DNA from: Sulfitobacter sp. F26204
GTDB taxonomy: Bacteria; Pseudomonadota; Alphaproteobacteria; Rhodobacterales; Rhodobacteraceae
Length of the DNA stretch: 64,000 nt
Direction: 5' to 3'
NCBI RefSeq assembly: GCF_026410305.1
Contig: NZ_JAPMLQ010000004.1
Location: forward strand, 186,001-250,000
Notes under the pieces: model-generated
The model's database searches: none
Told to the model about the DNA's origin: nothing
Seen by the model: the letters and a program-made list of their open reading frames with translations, nothing else
In this document: one piece after another, positions 36,278 through 44,899 of the stretch
Layout of the letters: each line of letters opens with the position of its first letter
Position numbering within the stretch: the stretch's first letter is position 1
Program-made: the position numbers and the translations under genes

Positions 36278-37276
36278 ATGATGAAGAAAATGATGATGGC
36301 AGCGGCGCTTGCCACCGGTCTGGGCAGCGTGGCAGCGTTTGCGGACGGCCATGCCAACACGGTGAAACTGCAATTGCAATGGGTGACGCAAGCGCAGTTC
36401 GCGGGCTACTATGTGGCGCTGGACAAAGGGTTTTATGAAGAAGAGGGGCTGGACGTCACGATCCTTGCCGGCGGGCCGGACATTGCGCCGCCACAAGTAC
36501 TGGCAGGAGGCGGTGCCGACGCAATGTTGAACTGGATGCCCTCTGCCCTCGCAGCGCGGGAGAAAGGTCTGCCCGTGGTCAATATCGCGCAGCCATTCAA
36601 AACCTCCGGACTGATGCTGACCTGCTGGAAGGATACCGGGATCACCTCGGTTGAGGATTTCAAAGGCAAGACCATCGGTGTCTGGTTCTTTGGAAACGAA
36701 TATCCCTTTCTGTCGTGGATGTCACAAGAAGGCATTTCCACTGATGGTGGAGAGGATGGCGTGACCGTGCTGAAGCAGGGATTCAACGTCGATCCATTGT
36801 TGCAGCGTGAGGCGGATTGCATTTCGACCATGACCTACAACGAATATGGTCAGGTACTGGATGCGGGTGTGAACCCTGATGAACTGGTCACCTTCAAATA
36901 CGAAGAGCAGGGCGTGGCGACACTGGAAGACGGTATCTATGTGCTGGAAGAAAACCTTGCCGATCCGGTGTTCGAGGACAAAATGGTGCGCTTTGTACGG
37001 GCGTCCATGAAGGGATGGAAGTACGCCGAAGAGAACCCGGAAGAAGCTGCTGGCATCGTGCTGGACAATGACGAAACCGGGGCACAGACCGAAGCAGCCC
37101 AAGTGCGGATGATGGGCGAGATTGCCAAGCTGACAGCGGGATCAAACGGCGCATTGGATGAAGCAGACTACCAGCGGACCGTCGATACTTTGTTGGCAGG
37201 TGGTTCTGATCCGGTCATTTCCAAACAGCCTGAAGGTGCGTGGACACATGCAATTACAGATAAAGCCTTGAACTGA
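36278..37276 (+). CDS. ABC transporter substrate-binding protein, NMT1/THI5-like
   Basis: 332 residues with signal peptide (MMKKMMMAAALATGLGSVAAFA). NMT1/THI5-like fold: VKLQLQWVTQAQFAGYYVAL at the mature N-terminus, GLDVTILAGGPDIAPPQVLA, and GKTIGVWFFGNEYPFLSWM. Such proteins bind formyl-aminopyrimidine, riboflavin precursors or pyrimidines, fitting the pathway context. Start at 36278 follows GGGGAG by 7 nt; the open frame extends to 36224 without better signals. Last gene of the operon; a terminator follows. Confidence 0.92.
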   Translation: MMKKMMMAAALATGLGSVAAFADGHANTVKLQLQWVTQAQFAGYYVALDKGFYEEEGLDVTILAGGPDIAPPQVLAGGGADAMLNWMPSALAAREKGLPVVNIAQPFKTSGLMLTCWKDTGITSVEDFKGKTIGVWFFGNEYPFLSWMSQEGISTDGGEDGVTVLKQGFNVDPLLQREADCISTMTYNEYGQVLDAGVNPDELVTFKYEEQGVATLEDGIYVLEENLADPVFEDKMVRFVRASMKGWKYAEENPEEAAGIVLDNDETGAQTEAAQVRMMGEIAKLTAGSNGALDEADYQRTVDTLLAGGSDPVISKQPEGAWTHAITDKALN

Positions 37277-37303
37277 TCTGCAAGCACTTAAAAATCATGA
37301 TGG

Positions 37304-37333
37304 AGGGCCGGCGGAATGCGCTGGCCCTTTTGT
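37304..37333 (+). terminator. Intrinsic terminator of the pyrimidine operon
   Basis: AGGGCCGGCG / CGCTGGCCCT, 10-bp stem with one G-U pair and a 5-nt loop, then TTTTGTTT. Ends the hydA-ABC transcription unit. Confidence 0.88.
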
Positions 37334-37629
37334 TTCCCGTAACATGATTGCAAGCGTCGATCGCGTCGCAACGGCGCCTTCATGAGTTGGTTTTTCTACC
37401 ACCGGTGGATTTCATCCGGCGGGCAGGTGGCTAAAAGGCGGTTGCAGTATTTTGCAAGTCTTGCCTGAATATCATCTACCCAGAAACTGCTGAGACACCC
37501 CATCGGGTCAACCTCTGCGCTTTGGTGCTGCAAGTGTGGGTGCCGTTTCCCCGGTGTGTAGAGGTCAAGACAGATGAACAAATGTCGAAGCTGTGTGTTC
37601 CCTCGACAAATTGCAGAGATTGATAGGTT
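37334..37629. other. Intergenic stretch without a supported gene
   Basis: About 300 bp between the pyrimidine operon terminator and the terminator of the L,D-transpeptidase gene. No frame with a credible start and domain; no repeat recognised. Confidence 0.5.
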
Positions 37630-37654
37630 AAAAGCCGCCCATGGGGCGGCTTTT
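37630..37654 (-). terminator. Terminator downstream of L,D-transpeptidase gene
   Basis: AAAAGCCGCCC-ATG-GGGCGGCTTTT, an 11-bp symmetric stem with A/T flanks that gives a T-run on either strand; serves the leftward gene ending at 37680. Confidence 0.85.
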
Positions 37655-37679
37655 CGGTGTTTCGGATTGAAATGGGGGG

Positions 37680-38231
37680 TTACAGAACCGTCACAACAGT
37701 CCCGACAGGTACGCGGTTGTATAGATCGATGACATGTTCGTTGATCATTCGAATGCAGCCGCTGGAAACCGACCGTCCGATAGAACTGGGCTGTGTGGTG
37801 CCATGAATGCGGAAATAGGTGTCACGGCCATTCTCGAACAGGTAGAGTGCGCGCGCGCCAAGCGGGTTGTTGGGACCGCCTTCCTGGGCGTCGGTATTGC
37901 CGATGAAACGCTTGTAGGCGGCTGGGTCCCGCTCGATCATTTCGTCGGTGGGACGCCAGGTGGGCCATTCCTTTTTCAGGGCAATCGTTGCGGTGCCGGT
38001 GAATTCAAGGCCTGCCTTGCCGACGCCGATGCCATAACGCATGGCTTTGCCGGGGGCGGTCACAAAATAAAGATAATGACTGCTGGGCACGACCAGAAGC
38101 TGACCGGTCTTGTAGACGGATTTGATCGACACCTCTTGCGGCTTGGGATCATAGGTAGCGGTAGTGGCGGACAATACGTGTGGCAGGGCGGCGACGGCCA
38201 GTGTTGAAGCCAGAAATGTGCGGCGGTGCAT
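37680..38231 (-). CDS. L,D-transpeptidase (YkuD domain)
   Basis: 183 residues, exported (MHRRTFLASTLAVAALPHVL). The catalytic block is RIHGTTQPSSIGRSVSSGCI followed by RM, i.e. HG-x13-SxGCIRM with the nucleophilic Cys. A compact single-domain YkuD enzyme that forms 3-3 peptidoglycan crosslinks or attaches proteins to the wall; the double Arg near the N-terminus makes Tat export possible though not typical. Monocistronic. Confidence 0.92.
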   Translation of the reverse strand: MHRRTFLASTLAVAALPHVLSATTATYDPKPQEVSIKSVYKTGQLLVVPSSHYLYFVTAPGKAMRYGIGVGKAGLEFTGTATIALKKEWPTWRPTDEMIERDPAAYKRFIGNTDAQEGGPNNPLGARALYLFENGRDTYFRIHGTTQPSSIGRSVSSGCIRMINEHVIDLYNRVPVGTVVTVL

Positions 38232-38311
38232 GGGGATGCTCCATAATTTTCTGTTGCAGATAGGTCTAATGTCGCAAAAAGTTGCCTATTATCAACCCGT
38301 GCGAAACAAAA

Positions 38312-38339
38312 ACCGATCCACTGTTGCCAGAGGATCGGT
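38312..38339 (-). terminator. Second terminator downstream of csp
   Basis: On the minus strand ACCGATCC, 12-nt loop, GGATCGGT, then TTTTTGTTT. A perfect 8-bp stem with a T-run, 40 bp beyond the first csp terminator. Confidence 0.8.
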
Positions 38340-38353
38340 CAAATTCTTGTGAA

Positions 38354-38375
38354 AAGCGGCGGTTTGCTGCCGCTT
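38354..38375 (-). terminator. First terminator downstream of csp
   Basis: On the minus strand AAGCGGC, 8-nt loop, GCCGCTT, then TTC. Directly after the csp stop. Confidence 0.65.
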
Positions 38376-38380
38376 GGGGC

Positions 38381-38587
38381 TTACGCCAATGCGATATTCG
38401 TTGCCGACTCGCGGCCATCACGGCCAGCTTCGATGTCGAACGTCACTTTCTGGTTGTCGGCCAGGCCGGTCAGGCCTGCGCGCTCAACAGCAGAAATGTG
38501 AACGAAAACGTCCTTGCTGCCGCCATCGGGTGCGATAAAGCCGAAGCCTTTTGTAGTGTTAAACCATTTTACGGTGCCAGTAGCCAT
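38381..38587 (-). CDS. Cold shock protein, CspA family
   Basis: 68-residue single OB-fold nucleic acid-binding protein. RNP1 KGFGFIAPD and RNP2 DVFVHISAVE are intact, N-terminus MATGTVKWFNTTKG. Start at 38587 follows TAGGAG. RNA chaperone that keeps transcripts unstructured. The 5' leader carries a hairpin close to the ribosome-binding site (next entry). Confidence 0.96.
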   Translation of the reverse strand: MATGTVKWFNTTKGFGFIAPDGGSKDVFVHISAVERAGLTGLADNQKVTFDIEAGRDGRESATNIALA

Positions 38588-38609
38588 TCCGTAGTCTCCT
38601 AAGTAGTGT

Positions 38610-38631
38610 GCCATCCGCATTGTGCGATGGC
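38610..38631 (-). promoter_or_regulatory. Hairpin in csp 5' leader
   Basis: GCCAT-CGCA / TGCG-ATGGC, 9 bp with one bulge and a 3-nt loop, 23 nt before the csp start. Leaders of csp genes often fold in a temperature-dependent way; here that is only inferred. Confidence 0.4.
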
Positions 38632-38794
38632 TTGGCGTGGTCGGTCTGAGTTCGATCTGCGCCGTGTTAGGGAGACAGTGGGTCGAAATAGATAAACGTT
38701 AGCAAAACGGAATGTAGGCGCGAAGGGCGATTCGATCAAGGGCCGTGGGGATTTGGGCGGATTTTGGCCGGGGGTGGTTAGGGGTTTGTTAACT

Positions 38795-39217
38795 ATGTCC
38801 GGTGCAGTTTTGCCGGATGCCTTCTTACATCCGACCACGCGTGACCGTCCGTTTGAGATTGTTGCAATGGTTGTGCTACCGGACCACTTGCACTGCATTT
38901 GGCGATTGCCCAAAGGCGAGCGAGATTTCGGCCGCCGCTGGGGGGCAATCAAAGGACGGTTTTCAGCGGCTGTCCGAAGAGCGGGACTGGTCCCGCCAAT
39001 CTCGCCGAATTTGGCAAATGGCGGGGTGAGCCCCGCTCTACGGAAGGGGCAGGTTGGCATTTGGCAAAAGCGGTTTTGGGAGCATCATATTCGCAGCGCA
39101 GAAGTTTTGGCAAACCATGTCAGATATTGCCATTTCAACCCGGTCAAACACGGGTACGTCGAGCGCCCAGAGGACTGGCCGTGGTCGTCGGTGCATCGGG
39201 CGGTCAAATTGGACTAA
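38795..39217 (+). pseudogene. N-terminally truncated REP-associated tyrosine transposase (RAYT)
   Basis: 140 residues of a Y1/HUH transposase of the TnpA_REP type. The HUH pair is HLH in MVVLPDHLHCIW; the catalytic Tyr is in HVRYCHFNPVKHGYVERPED; RFWEHHI is also typical. The family's first 40 or so residues (with the GGxYFFT strand) are missing; homology begins only at RPFEIVAMVV. The middle of the gene (39020-39043) encodes a REP-like palindrome, which adds residues the family does not normally have. Probably no longer active. Two more copies of the palindrome follow. Confidence 0.75.
39020..39043 (+). repeat. REP-like palindrome A (inside RAYT fragment)
   Basis: GGCGGGGTGAGCCCCGCTCT then ACGG; differs from copy C at two positions, so its hairpin (CGGGG-TGAG-CCCCG) is kept. 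Confidence 0.7.
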
Positions 39218-39236
39218 TTTGACAAAGCTGAATTGG

Positions 39237-39260
39237 CCGTAGGGCGGGGTTCACCCCGCC
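39237..39260 (-). repeat. REP-like palindrome B
   Basis: Exact reverse complement of copy C over 24 nt, starting 19 nt after the RAYT stop. Hairpin GGCGGGG-TTCA-CCCCGCC. Confidence 0.8.
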
Positions 39261-39478
39261 GCCCGCAGACAGGCGGATCTACTCATCAGTCGGGAACACC
39301 CTTGGCGGGATGAAAACAAGGACGTCGAAAGAGCATAGAATCCAGTCACACCCAAAACGGTGTTCTTGTCTGTTTCGAGGTAGAACCCGAAAACCCAGCC
39401 AACCGCCGGAGCCAATAGAAGCACGAACGTAAAAGTGCGCTTAAAAATTTCTTTGGTAAAAATCTGGCATCTTTGGCG
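39251..39478 (-). other. Open membrane-like frame without a start (gene remnant?)
   Basis: Between palindromes B and C the minus strand has a frame open for about 75 codons that reads like a membrane protein fragment (FVLLLAPAVGWVFGFYLETD, then a second hydrophobic run). It has no ATG near its 5' end and stops inside palindrome B. Either a relic of a small membrane gene or chance. Confidence 0.3.
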
Positions 39479-39486
39479 GGAGGGGT

Positions 39487-39510
39487 GGCGGGGTGAACCC
39501 CGCCCTACGG
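39487..39510 (+). repeat. REP-like palindrome C
   Basis: GGCGGGGTGAACCCCGCCCT then ACGG; exact inverted mate of copy B. It lies 1 nt after the stop codon of ettA on the other strand, where its hairpin could also stop transcription. Confidence 0.8.
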
Positions 39511-39511
39511 G

Positions 39512-41167
39512 TTAGCGCACAAACTTCTTATGCTTCAACCGCTTCGGCTCAAGCGCATCGGCCCCAAGCCTACGCTTCTTGTCCTCTTCGTAATCCTCGA
39601 AGTTGCCCTCGAACCACTCCACATGGGCATCGCCTTCGAACGCCAGCATATGTGTGCAAATCCGGTCAAGGAAGAAGCGGTCGTGTGAGATGACCACGGC
39701 GCAGCCGGCGAAATCGACCAGCGCGTCTTCCAGAGCACGCAGGGTTTCGACGTCCAGATCGTTGGTCGGTTCATCGAGCAGCAGCACGTTGCCGCCTTCC
39801 TTGAGCAGACGCGCCATGTGGACACGGTTGCGTTCACCACCTGAGAGCAGTCCAACCCTTTTCTGCTGATCGCCGCCCTTGAAGTTGAAGGAGGAACAAT
39901 AGGCGCGGGAGTTGACCTCGGCATCGCCCAGTTTGATCAACTCGGCACCGCCGGTGATCGCTTCCCATACGGTGTCATCCGCGTTCAGGTCATCGCGGGA
40001 CTGGTCCACGTAGGAAAGATCAACCGTGTCGCCGTACTCGATTGTACCCGCGTCCGGTTTTTCCTGTCCGGTCAGCATCTTGAAGAGTGTCGATTTACCC
40101 GCACCGTTGGGGCCGATCACGCCGACGATCCCGCCTGGGGGCAGGGAAAAGCTGAGATCCTCGACCAGCAGTTTGTCGCCCATGGCTTTCTTGAGGCCTT
40201 CGACCTCGATCACCTTATTGCCAAGGCGCGGACCATTCGGGATGACGATCTGTGCGCGGGTAAGTTTCTCGCGCTCGGAAGACTCGGCCATTTCATTATA
40301 GGCGTTGATACGGGCTTTGCTCTTGGCCTGACGGGCTTTGGCACCCTGTCGCATCCATTCGAGTTCGCGTTCAAGGGTCTTTTGCTTGGATTTGTCTTCG
40401 CGGGCTTCCTGCGCCAGCCGCTTGGCCTTTTGTTCCAGCCAGTCGGAATAGTTGCCTTCGTATGGCACGCCCTTGCCGCGATCGAGTTCCAGAATCCAGC
40501 TGGTGATGTCATCAAGGAAGTAGCGGTCGTGGGTGACGATCAGGATGGTTCCCTTGTAATCCATCAGATGCTGTTGCAGCCAGGCGATGGTCTCGGCGTC
40601 CAAATGGTTGGTCGGTTCGTCAAGCAGCAGCATGTCAGGCGCTTCAAGCAGCAGTTTGCATAGCGCGACGCGGCGGGCTTCACCGCCGGAAAGGTCCTTG
40701 ATGTTGGCGTCGTCCGGCGGGCAGCGCAGGGCTTCCATCGACACATCGATTTGTGAATCGAGGTCCCAGAGGTTCTGCGCGTCGATGTCGTCCTGCAGTT
40801 TTGCCATTTCGTCGGCGGTTTCGTCTGAATAATTCATCGCCAGTTCGTTGTAGCGATCAAGGATCGCCTTTTTCTCGGCCACGCCTAGCATGACGTTTTC
40901 ACGCACGGTCAGGGTTTCGTCCAGCTTAGGCTCCTGCGGCAGGTAGCCCACTTTGGCACCCTCAGCCGCCCAGGCTTCGCCCTGAAAATCCTTGTCCAGC
41001 CCGGCCATGATCTTGAGCAGGGTGGATTTACCCGCGCCGTTAACGCCGACAACACCAATCTTCACGCCGGGCAAAAAGTTCAGGTGAATGTTTTCAAAAG
41101 TTTTCTTGCCCCCCGGATAGGTTTTGGAGACGCCGGACATGTGGTAAACGAATTGATAGGCAGCCAT
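39512..41167 (-). CDS. ettA: Energy-dependent translational throttle protein EttA (ABC-F)
   Basis: 551 residues. Two ABC domains without membrane parts: Walker A VGVNGAGKSTLLKIM and IGPNGAGKSTLFKML; signatures LSGGEARRVALCKLL and LSGGERNRVHMARLL. The arm and linker (PtIM) lie between, rich in K, E and R. ABC-F proteins bind the ribosomal E site; EttA gates early elongation by ADP/ATP ratio. Start at 41167 (MAAYQFVYHMSGVSK) follows AGGAATTCCC. Monocistronic, divergent from the hydrolase gene. Confidence 0.96.
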   Translation of the reverse strand: MAAYQFVYHMSGVSKTYPGGKKTFENIHLNFLPGVKIGVVGVNGAGKSTLLKIMAGLDKDFQGEAWAAEGAKVGYLPQEPKLDETLTVRENVMLGVAEKKAILDRYNELAMNYSDETADEMAKLQDDIDAQNLWDLDSQIDVSMEALRCPPDDANIKDLSGGEARRVALCKLLLEAPDMLLLDEPTNHLDAETIAWLQQHLMDYKGTILIVTHDRYFLDDITSWILELDRGKGVPYEGNYSDWLEQKAKRLAQEAREDKSKQKTLERELEWMRQGAKARQAKSKARINAYNEMAESSEREKLTRAQIVIPNGPRLGNKVIEVEGLKKAMGDKLLVEDLSFSLPPGGIVGVIGPNGAGKSTLFKMLTGQEKPDAGTIEYGDTVDLSYVDQSRDDLNADDTVWEAITGGAELIKLGDAEVNSRAYCSSFNFKGGDQQKRVGLLSGGERNRVHMARLLKEGGNVLLLDEPTNDLDVETLRALEDALVDFAGCAVVISHDRFFLDRICTHMLAFEGDAHVEWFEGNFEDYEEDKKRRLGADALEPKRLKHKKFVR

Positions 41168-41216
41168 GGGAATTCCTGTCTGGTCAAATGAGGTTAAGAG
41201 ACGCAATATCGCGCCA

Positions 41217-42542
41217 ATGGCCCAAGATCAACGCAGACAAATTCCAAGAGGTTCAAGGGCCCTGCACTGGGTGCTTGTCGGGGCGCTGTCCTGGCTCGCG
41301 GCTTGCTCGACCGCAGTGCATTTGTCGCAACCACCAAACCTTTATCTGGATGGACGCAACTACCCTGATGCGCTGGTGCCAGCAGCGTTAAAGGTTATTG
41401 ATCCGCCGATTTTCTACGTGACGGATCGGAATGTACTGGCCGAGGGCGGGCAGGTGGCGGGCTATGGCACCGGCAGATCGGATTCCATGGGGTTTGGGCT
41501 GGCGCATGTGCGCTTTGGCGCGACCGACTGGTCTGACCTTGTGGCACGTACTCATGTGGATCGCGGTGGACACATTTCGACGCTGAAGGTCGAAGCACTG
41601 CAAGAACTGGTGCGCTTCAGCGATGTTCCGTTGCCGGTAGTGCGCAAACAGGGCACCCTGCACTTTTCGCCGGCTGCGGTTTCGGCCTACGCGGGCAAGG
41701 CGGCGGCATTCCAGCAGGCGGTCAGGCGGGAAATTTCACGTACGGGCAACAGACGTGTCTTGATCTATGTACATGGCATCCGGAACAATTTTGAAAACGC
41801 GGTGCAAACTTTAGCAAGCTTGTGGCACTTTTCTGGTCGTCGCTCGACGCCCGTTGTCTTTAGTTGGCCGGCGGGCAATCATGGCGTATTGGGGTACTTT
41901 CGCGACCGAGAGGCAGGAGATTTTAGTGTCTATCACGCCAAGGAGATGTTGCGCCTGATCGCGGAAATTCCTGAGGTTGAAGATATAGATATTGTCGCCC
42001 ATTCACGCGGCACTTCGGTCATGACACAGGCCCTGCGCGAGATGGTGATTTTCAACCGGGGGCGTGGTTTGGCCCCGAAACAAGCGATGAAGACGGGCGT
42101 TTTGATCCTGGCAGCCCCCGATCTTGATACAGGTCTTGTGCGTCAACGATTATTGTCAGAACGGTTTTCCGAGGGCTTCGAACAGGTCAATATCTATATT
42201 AATCCTGATGATGTGGTCTTGAAGCTGTCTTCCCTTCTGACCAACTCTTCACGTATCGGTGCCGCCCAAAAAGAGGACTTCAAGCCGGGTGAGTTAAAGG
42301 ACCTGCGAAAACAGGGGTTGATCCATTTTATCCGTGTCGAGGGGGCAAGTGGTTCCGATAGCCATTCCTATTTTCGCAATAACCCCGCTGTCCTGTCAGA
42401 TATGGTGTTGGTTCTGCGCACACGCGCCTTTCCCGGTGGTAGCTTGCGCCCGCTCGAGGCCGATCCTGATACAATTTGGCGACTGCATCATGATTACCCG
42501 CTGGACAGGTTGCCCAATCTGGCACTGGAGCGCGGACGTTAA
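41217..42542 (+). CDS. Alpha/beta hydrolase lipoprotein (DUF900 type)
   Basis: 441 residues. N-terminal lipobox WLAAC after a hydrophobic stretch points to a lipoprotein. Hydrolase core: VLIYVHGIRNNFENAVQTLA (oxyanion side), FSWPAGNHG, then the nucleophile elbow IVAHSRGTSVMTQALRE (HSRG). LILAAPDLDTG is also typical of DUF900. Likely an outer-membrane-anchored esterase or lipase of unknown substrate. The ATG at 41217 has no strong ribosome-binding site; an in-frame ATG at 41166 overlaps the ettA start. Confidence 0.82.
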   Translation: MAQDQRRQIPRGSRALHWVLVGALSWLAACSTAVHLSQPPNLYLDGRNYPDALVPAALKVIDPPIFYVTDRNVLAEGGQVAGYGTGRSDSMGFGLAHVRFGATDWSDLVARTHVDRGGHISTLKVEALQELVRFSDVPLPVVRKQGTLHFSPAAVSAYAGKAAAFQQAVRREISRTGNRRVLIYVHGIRNNFENAVQTLASLWHFSGRRSTPVVFSWPAGNHGVLGYFRDREAGDFSVYHAKEMLRLIAEIPEVEDIDIVAHSRGTSVMTQALREMVIFNRGRGLAPKQAMKTGVLILAAPDLDTGLVRQRLLSERFSEGFEQVNIYINPDDVVLKLSSLLTNSSRIGAAQKEDFKPGELKDLRKQGLIHFIRVEGASGSDSHSYFRNNPAVLSDMVLVLRTRAFPGGSLRPLEADPDTIWRLHHDYPLDRLPNLALERGR

Positions 42543-42855
42543 TCGGCAGGGAACACGCGTCATGCACGCCGGCCAAGTAATGGCTTTCAAACAAATGCCC
42601 AAGCTGATCAAGCCTGACTAAGACCCGAAACTGCGGTTTTCCCAGTTTACTGGCAGATGAACTGCTTTTGCGACCATTGGATGCCTATCGGCCTGCATTA
42701 TTAGTAAATTTCAGTGTATAAAGTTGTGAACTTGTTGTTACACTTTCGAAATCCTGCGGGTGAATTCCGATCGTTTCAACCACAGGTAAACGAGATGTGA
42801 TCGCCAATCTGACCTCGTGAGGATTGGCTCATGTCAGGACAATAGGGAAATAAAC
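42543..42855. other. Leader region of uspA-like gene
   Basis: About 310 bp with no supported gene. Near its end (42803-42828) is an imperfect hairpin, GCCAAT..CCTC-GT-GAGGATTGGC, in the presumed 5' leader 28 bp before the universal stress gene. The rest is AT-richer and may hold the promoter. Confidence 0.45.
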
Positions 42856-43296
42856 ATGTCAAAAACAACTATCGTTGTAGGGCTGGACGGGTCGGAGGCT
42901 GGTGCGCGTGCGCTTGCTTTTGCCAAAGATCAGGCCAAGGGAATTGGGGATTGTACGATTGCAATCTGCTATGTGATCGAGTGGTCACCATTCTCGTTTC
43001 AAACCGCCGAAGAGAATGAAGAGCGCCATAAGCGCCGCAATGAAGAGCTCAATCTCGCACACTCCCGTGTGCTGGACCCCGCAATCGAAACTGCCAAGAG
43101 CGAAGGGTTTGATGTCCTCGGAATCGTAAGGCACGGTGATGCGGCTGATATTCTGGACGCCGTCGCCAAACAGCAAGGTGCAAGCCAGATCGTAGTCGGC
43201 CGCGTCGGTGCACGCGGACTGAAAGAGCGTGTTTTTGGTGGCGTCACCGGTCGCTTGGCAGCTTCTGCCAGCGTGCCCGTCACGATCATTCCGTGA
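42856..43296 (+). CDS. Universal stress protein, UspA family
   Basis: 146 residues, single Usp domain: TTIVVGLDGSEAGARALAFA at the start and the ATP-binding signature IVVGRVGARGLKERVFGG (G-2x-G-9x-G(S/T)-like) near the end, then ASASVPVTIIP. AGGGA precedes the ATG at 42856. Only 16 bp separate it from the symporter gene, so the two are probably one operon; a Usp protein could regulate or protect the transporter, which is a known theme for some carriers. Confidence 0.93.
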   Translation: MSKTTIVVGLDGSEAGARALAFAKDQAKGIGDCTIAICYVIEWSPFSFQTAEENEERHKRRNEELNLAHSRVLDPAIETAKSEGFDVLGIVRHGDAADILDAVAKQQGASQIVVGRVGARGLKERVFGGVTGRLAASASVPVTIIP

Positions 43297-43312
43297 AATT
43301 GGGGGAACAGAT

Positions 43313-44863
43313 ATGAAACGATTTTTGACAGCAGGCCTTGCCGCAACAGCGCTGAGCCTGCCCACATTGGCGGCGGCGCAAGAGGCGGTCAGCTTTGATC
43401 AGCGCGTCAACGACGTCTTTGCGAGTTCGACGGGTTGGTTTGTGAACCTGATCTTCATGAACCTGCCAGGAACAAACTTTCCGTGGATCGTGCTGTGGCT
43501 GGTTGTGGCCGCGTCGATCTTTACGATCTACTTCGGCTTTATCCAGATCAAAGCATTCGGCCATGCGATCAGCCTTGTTAAAGGTGACTATTCCGACCCC
43601 AATGATGCGGGTGAAGTGAGCCACTTTCAGGCGTTGACCACGGCGCTTTCGGGTACTGTTGGTCTTGGGAATATCGCGGGCGTTGCGGTGGCTGTGGGTA
43701 TCGGCGGGCCTGGGGCAACGTTCTGGATGATCCTTGCCGGTCTTCTGGGCATGGCATCCAAATTCACTGAATGTACCTTGGGTGTGAAATACCGCAACGA
43801 ATATGCCGATGGCACCGTTTCCGGTGGTCCGATGTACTATATGACCAAAGGTTTCAAAGAGCGCGGCCTGCCAGGGGGCAAGGTGCTGGCTGTGATCTTT
43901 GCCATCTTTACAATCGGTGGTGCGCTGGGCGGCGGTAATATGTTTCAGGCTAACCAGGCACATGAACAGATTACCCAGATTACTGGTGATTTCTCTGGCT
44001 TGATCACCGGTGTGATCTTTGCAGCGGTGGTTTTCGCAGTGATCGTCGGCGGGATCAAATCCATCGCCAGCGTGACCGAGAAAGTCGTGCCGTTCATGGG
44101 GATTCTTTATGTCCTAGCTGCCTTGGTGATCCTGATCATGAACGCGGATCAGATCGGTTGGGCCTTTGGCCAGATATTTGCCGGCGCCTTTACCGGTCTT
44201 GGTGTTGCAGGCGGCTTTGTCGGTGCTCTGATCCAAGGTTTCAAACGGGCGGCCTTTTCGAACGAAGCGGGCGTTGGTTCGGCGGCGATTGCGCACTCTG
44301 CGGTGAAAACCAAAGAACCTGTTACCGAAGGCGTTGTGTCCTTGCTTGAGCCCTTCATCGACACAGTTGTAATCTGTACGATGACTGCGTTGGTCATCAC
44401 CATCTCGGGAGTGTTGGTCATGGACCCTGCAACAGGCAACTTCGTGTTGAACGAAGCGGGCACGGCGATTCAGACAATCGACGGCTCCAGTGGCGTCAGC
44501 CTGACCTCGGCGGCTTTTGCCTCCGGCTTCAGCTGGTTCCCCTATGTGCTGGCGGTTGCGGTGATCCTCTTTGCCTTCTCCACCATGATCTCCTGGTCCT
44601 ACTACGGGCTGAAGGCATGGACGTACCTCTTTGGTGAAGGCAAGACGACAGAACTGATATTCAAGTTGATTTTCTGTTTCTTCATCATCGTTGGCGCGGC
44701 TGCTCAATTGGGGGCCGTCATCGACTTCTCCGATGCGATGATCTTTGCCATGGCTGTTGTGAACATTACGGCACTCTACTTCCTGATGCCAATCGTGAAG
44801 CGTGAGATGAACAGTTATTTCAAACGGATCAAATCCGGTGAGATCGTCAAGCACTCGCACTGA
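43313..44863 (+). CDS. Alanine/glycine:sodium symporter (AGCS family)
   Basis: 516 residues. Core AGCS motifs: ALTTALSGTVGLGNIAGVAV, GPGATFWMILAGLLGMASKF and GGPMYYMTKGFKERGL, FSNEAGVGSAAIAHSA. About 11 membrane spans. Unusual: the N-terminus (MKRFLTAGLAATALSLPTLAAAQ) looks like a cleavable signal peptide followed by some 30 polar residues before the first span. Start at 43313 follows GGGGGAA. Downstream of a Usp gene; ends at a strong terminator. Confidence 0.93.
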   Translation: MKRFLTAGLAATALSLPTLAAAQEAVSFDQRVNDVFASSTGWFVNLIFMNLPGTNFPWIVLWLVVAASIFTIYFGFIQIKAFGHAISLVKGDYSDPNDAGEVSHFQALTTALSGTVGLGNIAGVAVAVGIGGPGATFWMILAGLLGMASKFTECTLGVKYRNEYADGTVSGGPMYYMTKGFKERGLPGGKVLAVIFAIFTIGGALGGGNMFQANQAHEQITQITGDFSGLITGVIFAAVVFAVIVGGIKSIASVTEKVVPFMGILYVLAALVILIMNADQIGWAFGQIFAGAFTGLGVAGGFVGALIQGFKRAAFSNEAGVGSAAIAHSAVKTKEPVTEGVVSLLEPFIDTVVICTMTALVITISGVLVMDPATGNFVLNEAGTAIQTIDGSSGVSLTSAAFASGFSWFPYVLAVAVILFAFSTMISWSYYGLKAWTYLFGEGKTTELIFKLIFCFFIIVGAAAQLGAVIDFSDAMIFAMAVVNITALYFLMPIVKREMNSYFKRIKSGEIVKHSH

Positions 44864-44899
44864 TCTCTGATTGACAAACGGGGCAGATGCCTCTCCTTT

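Noticed and set aside
38783..38797. A second CtrA-like box near the RAYT start (TTAG-N7-TTAA).
   Set aside because: One half-site is mismatched and the gene next to it is a fragment.
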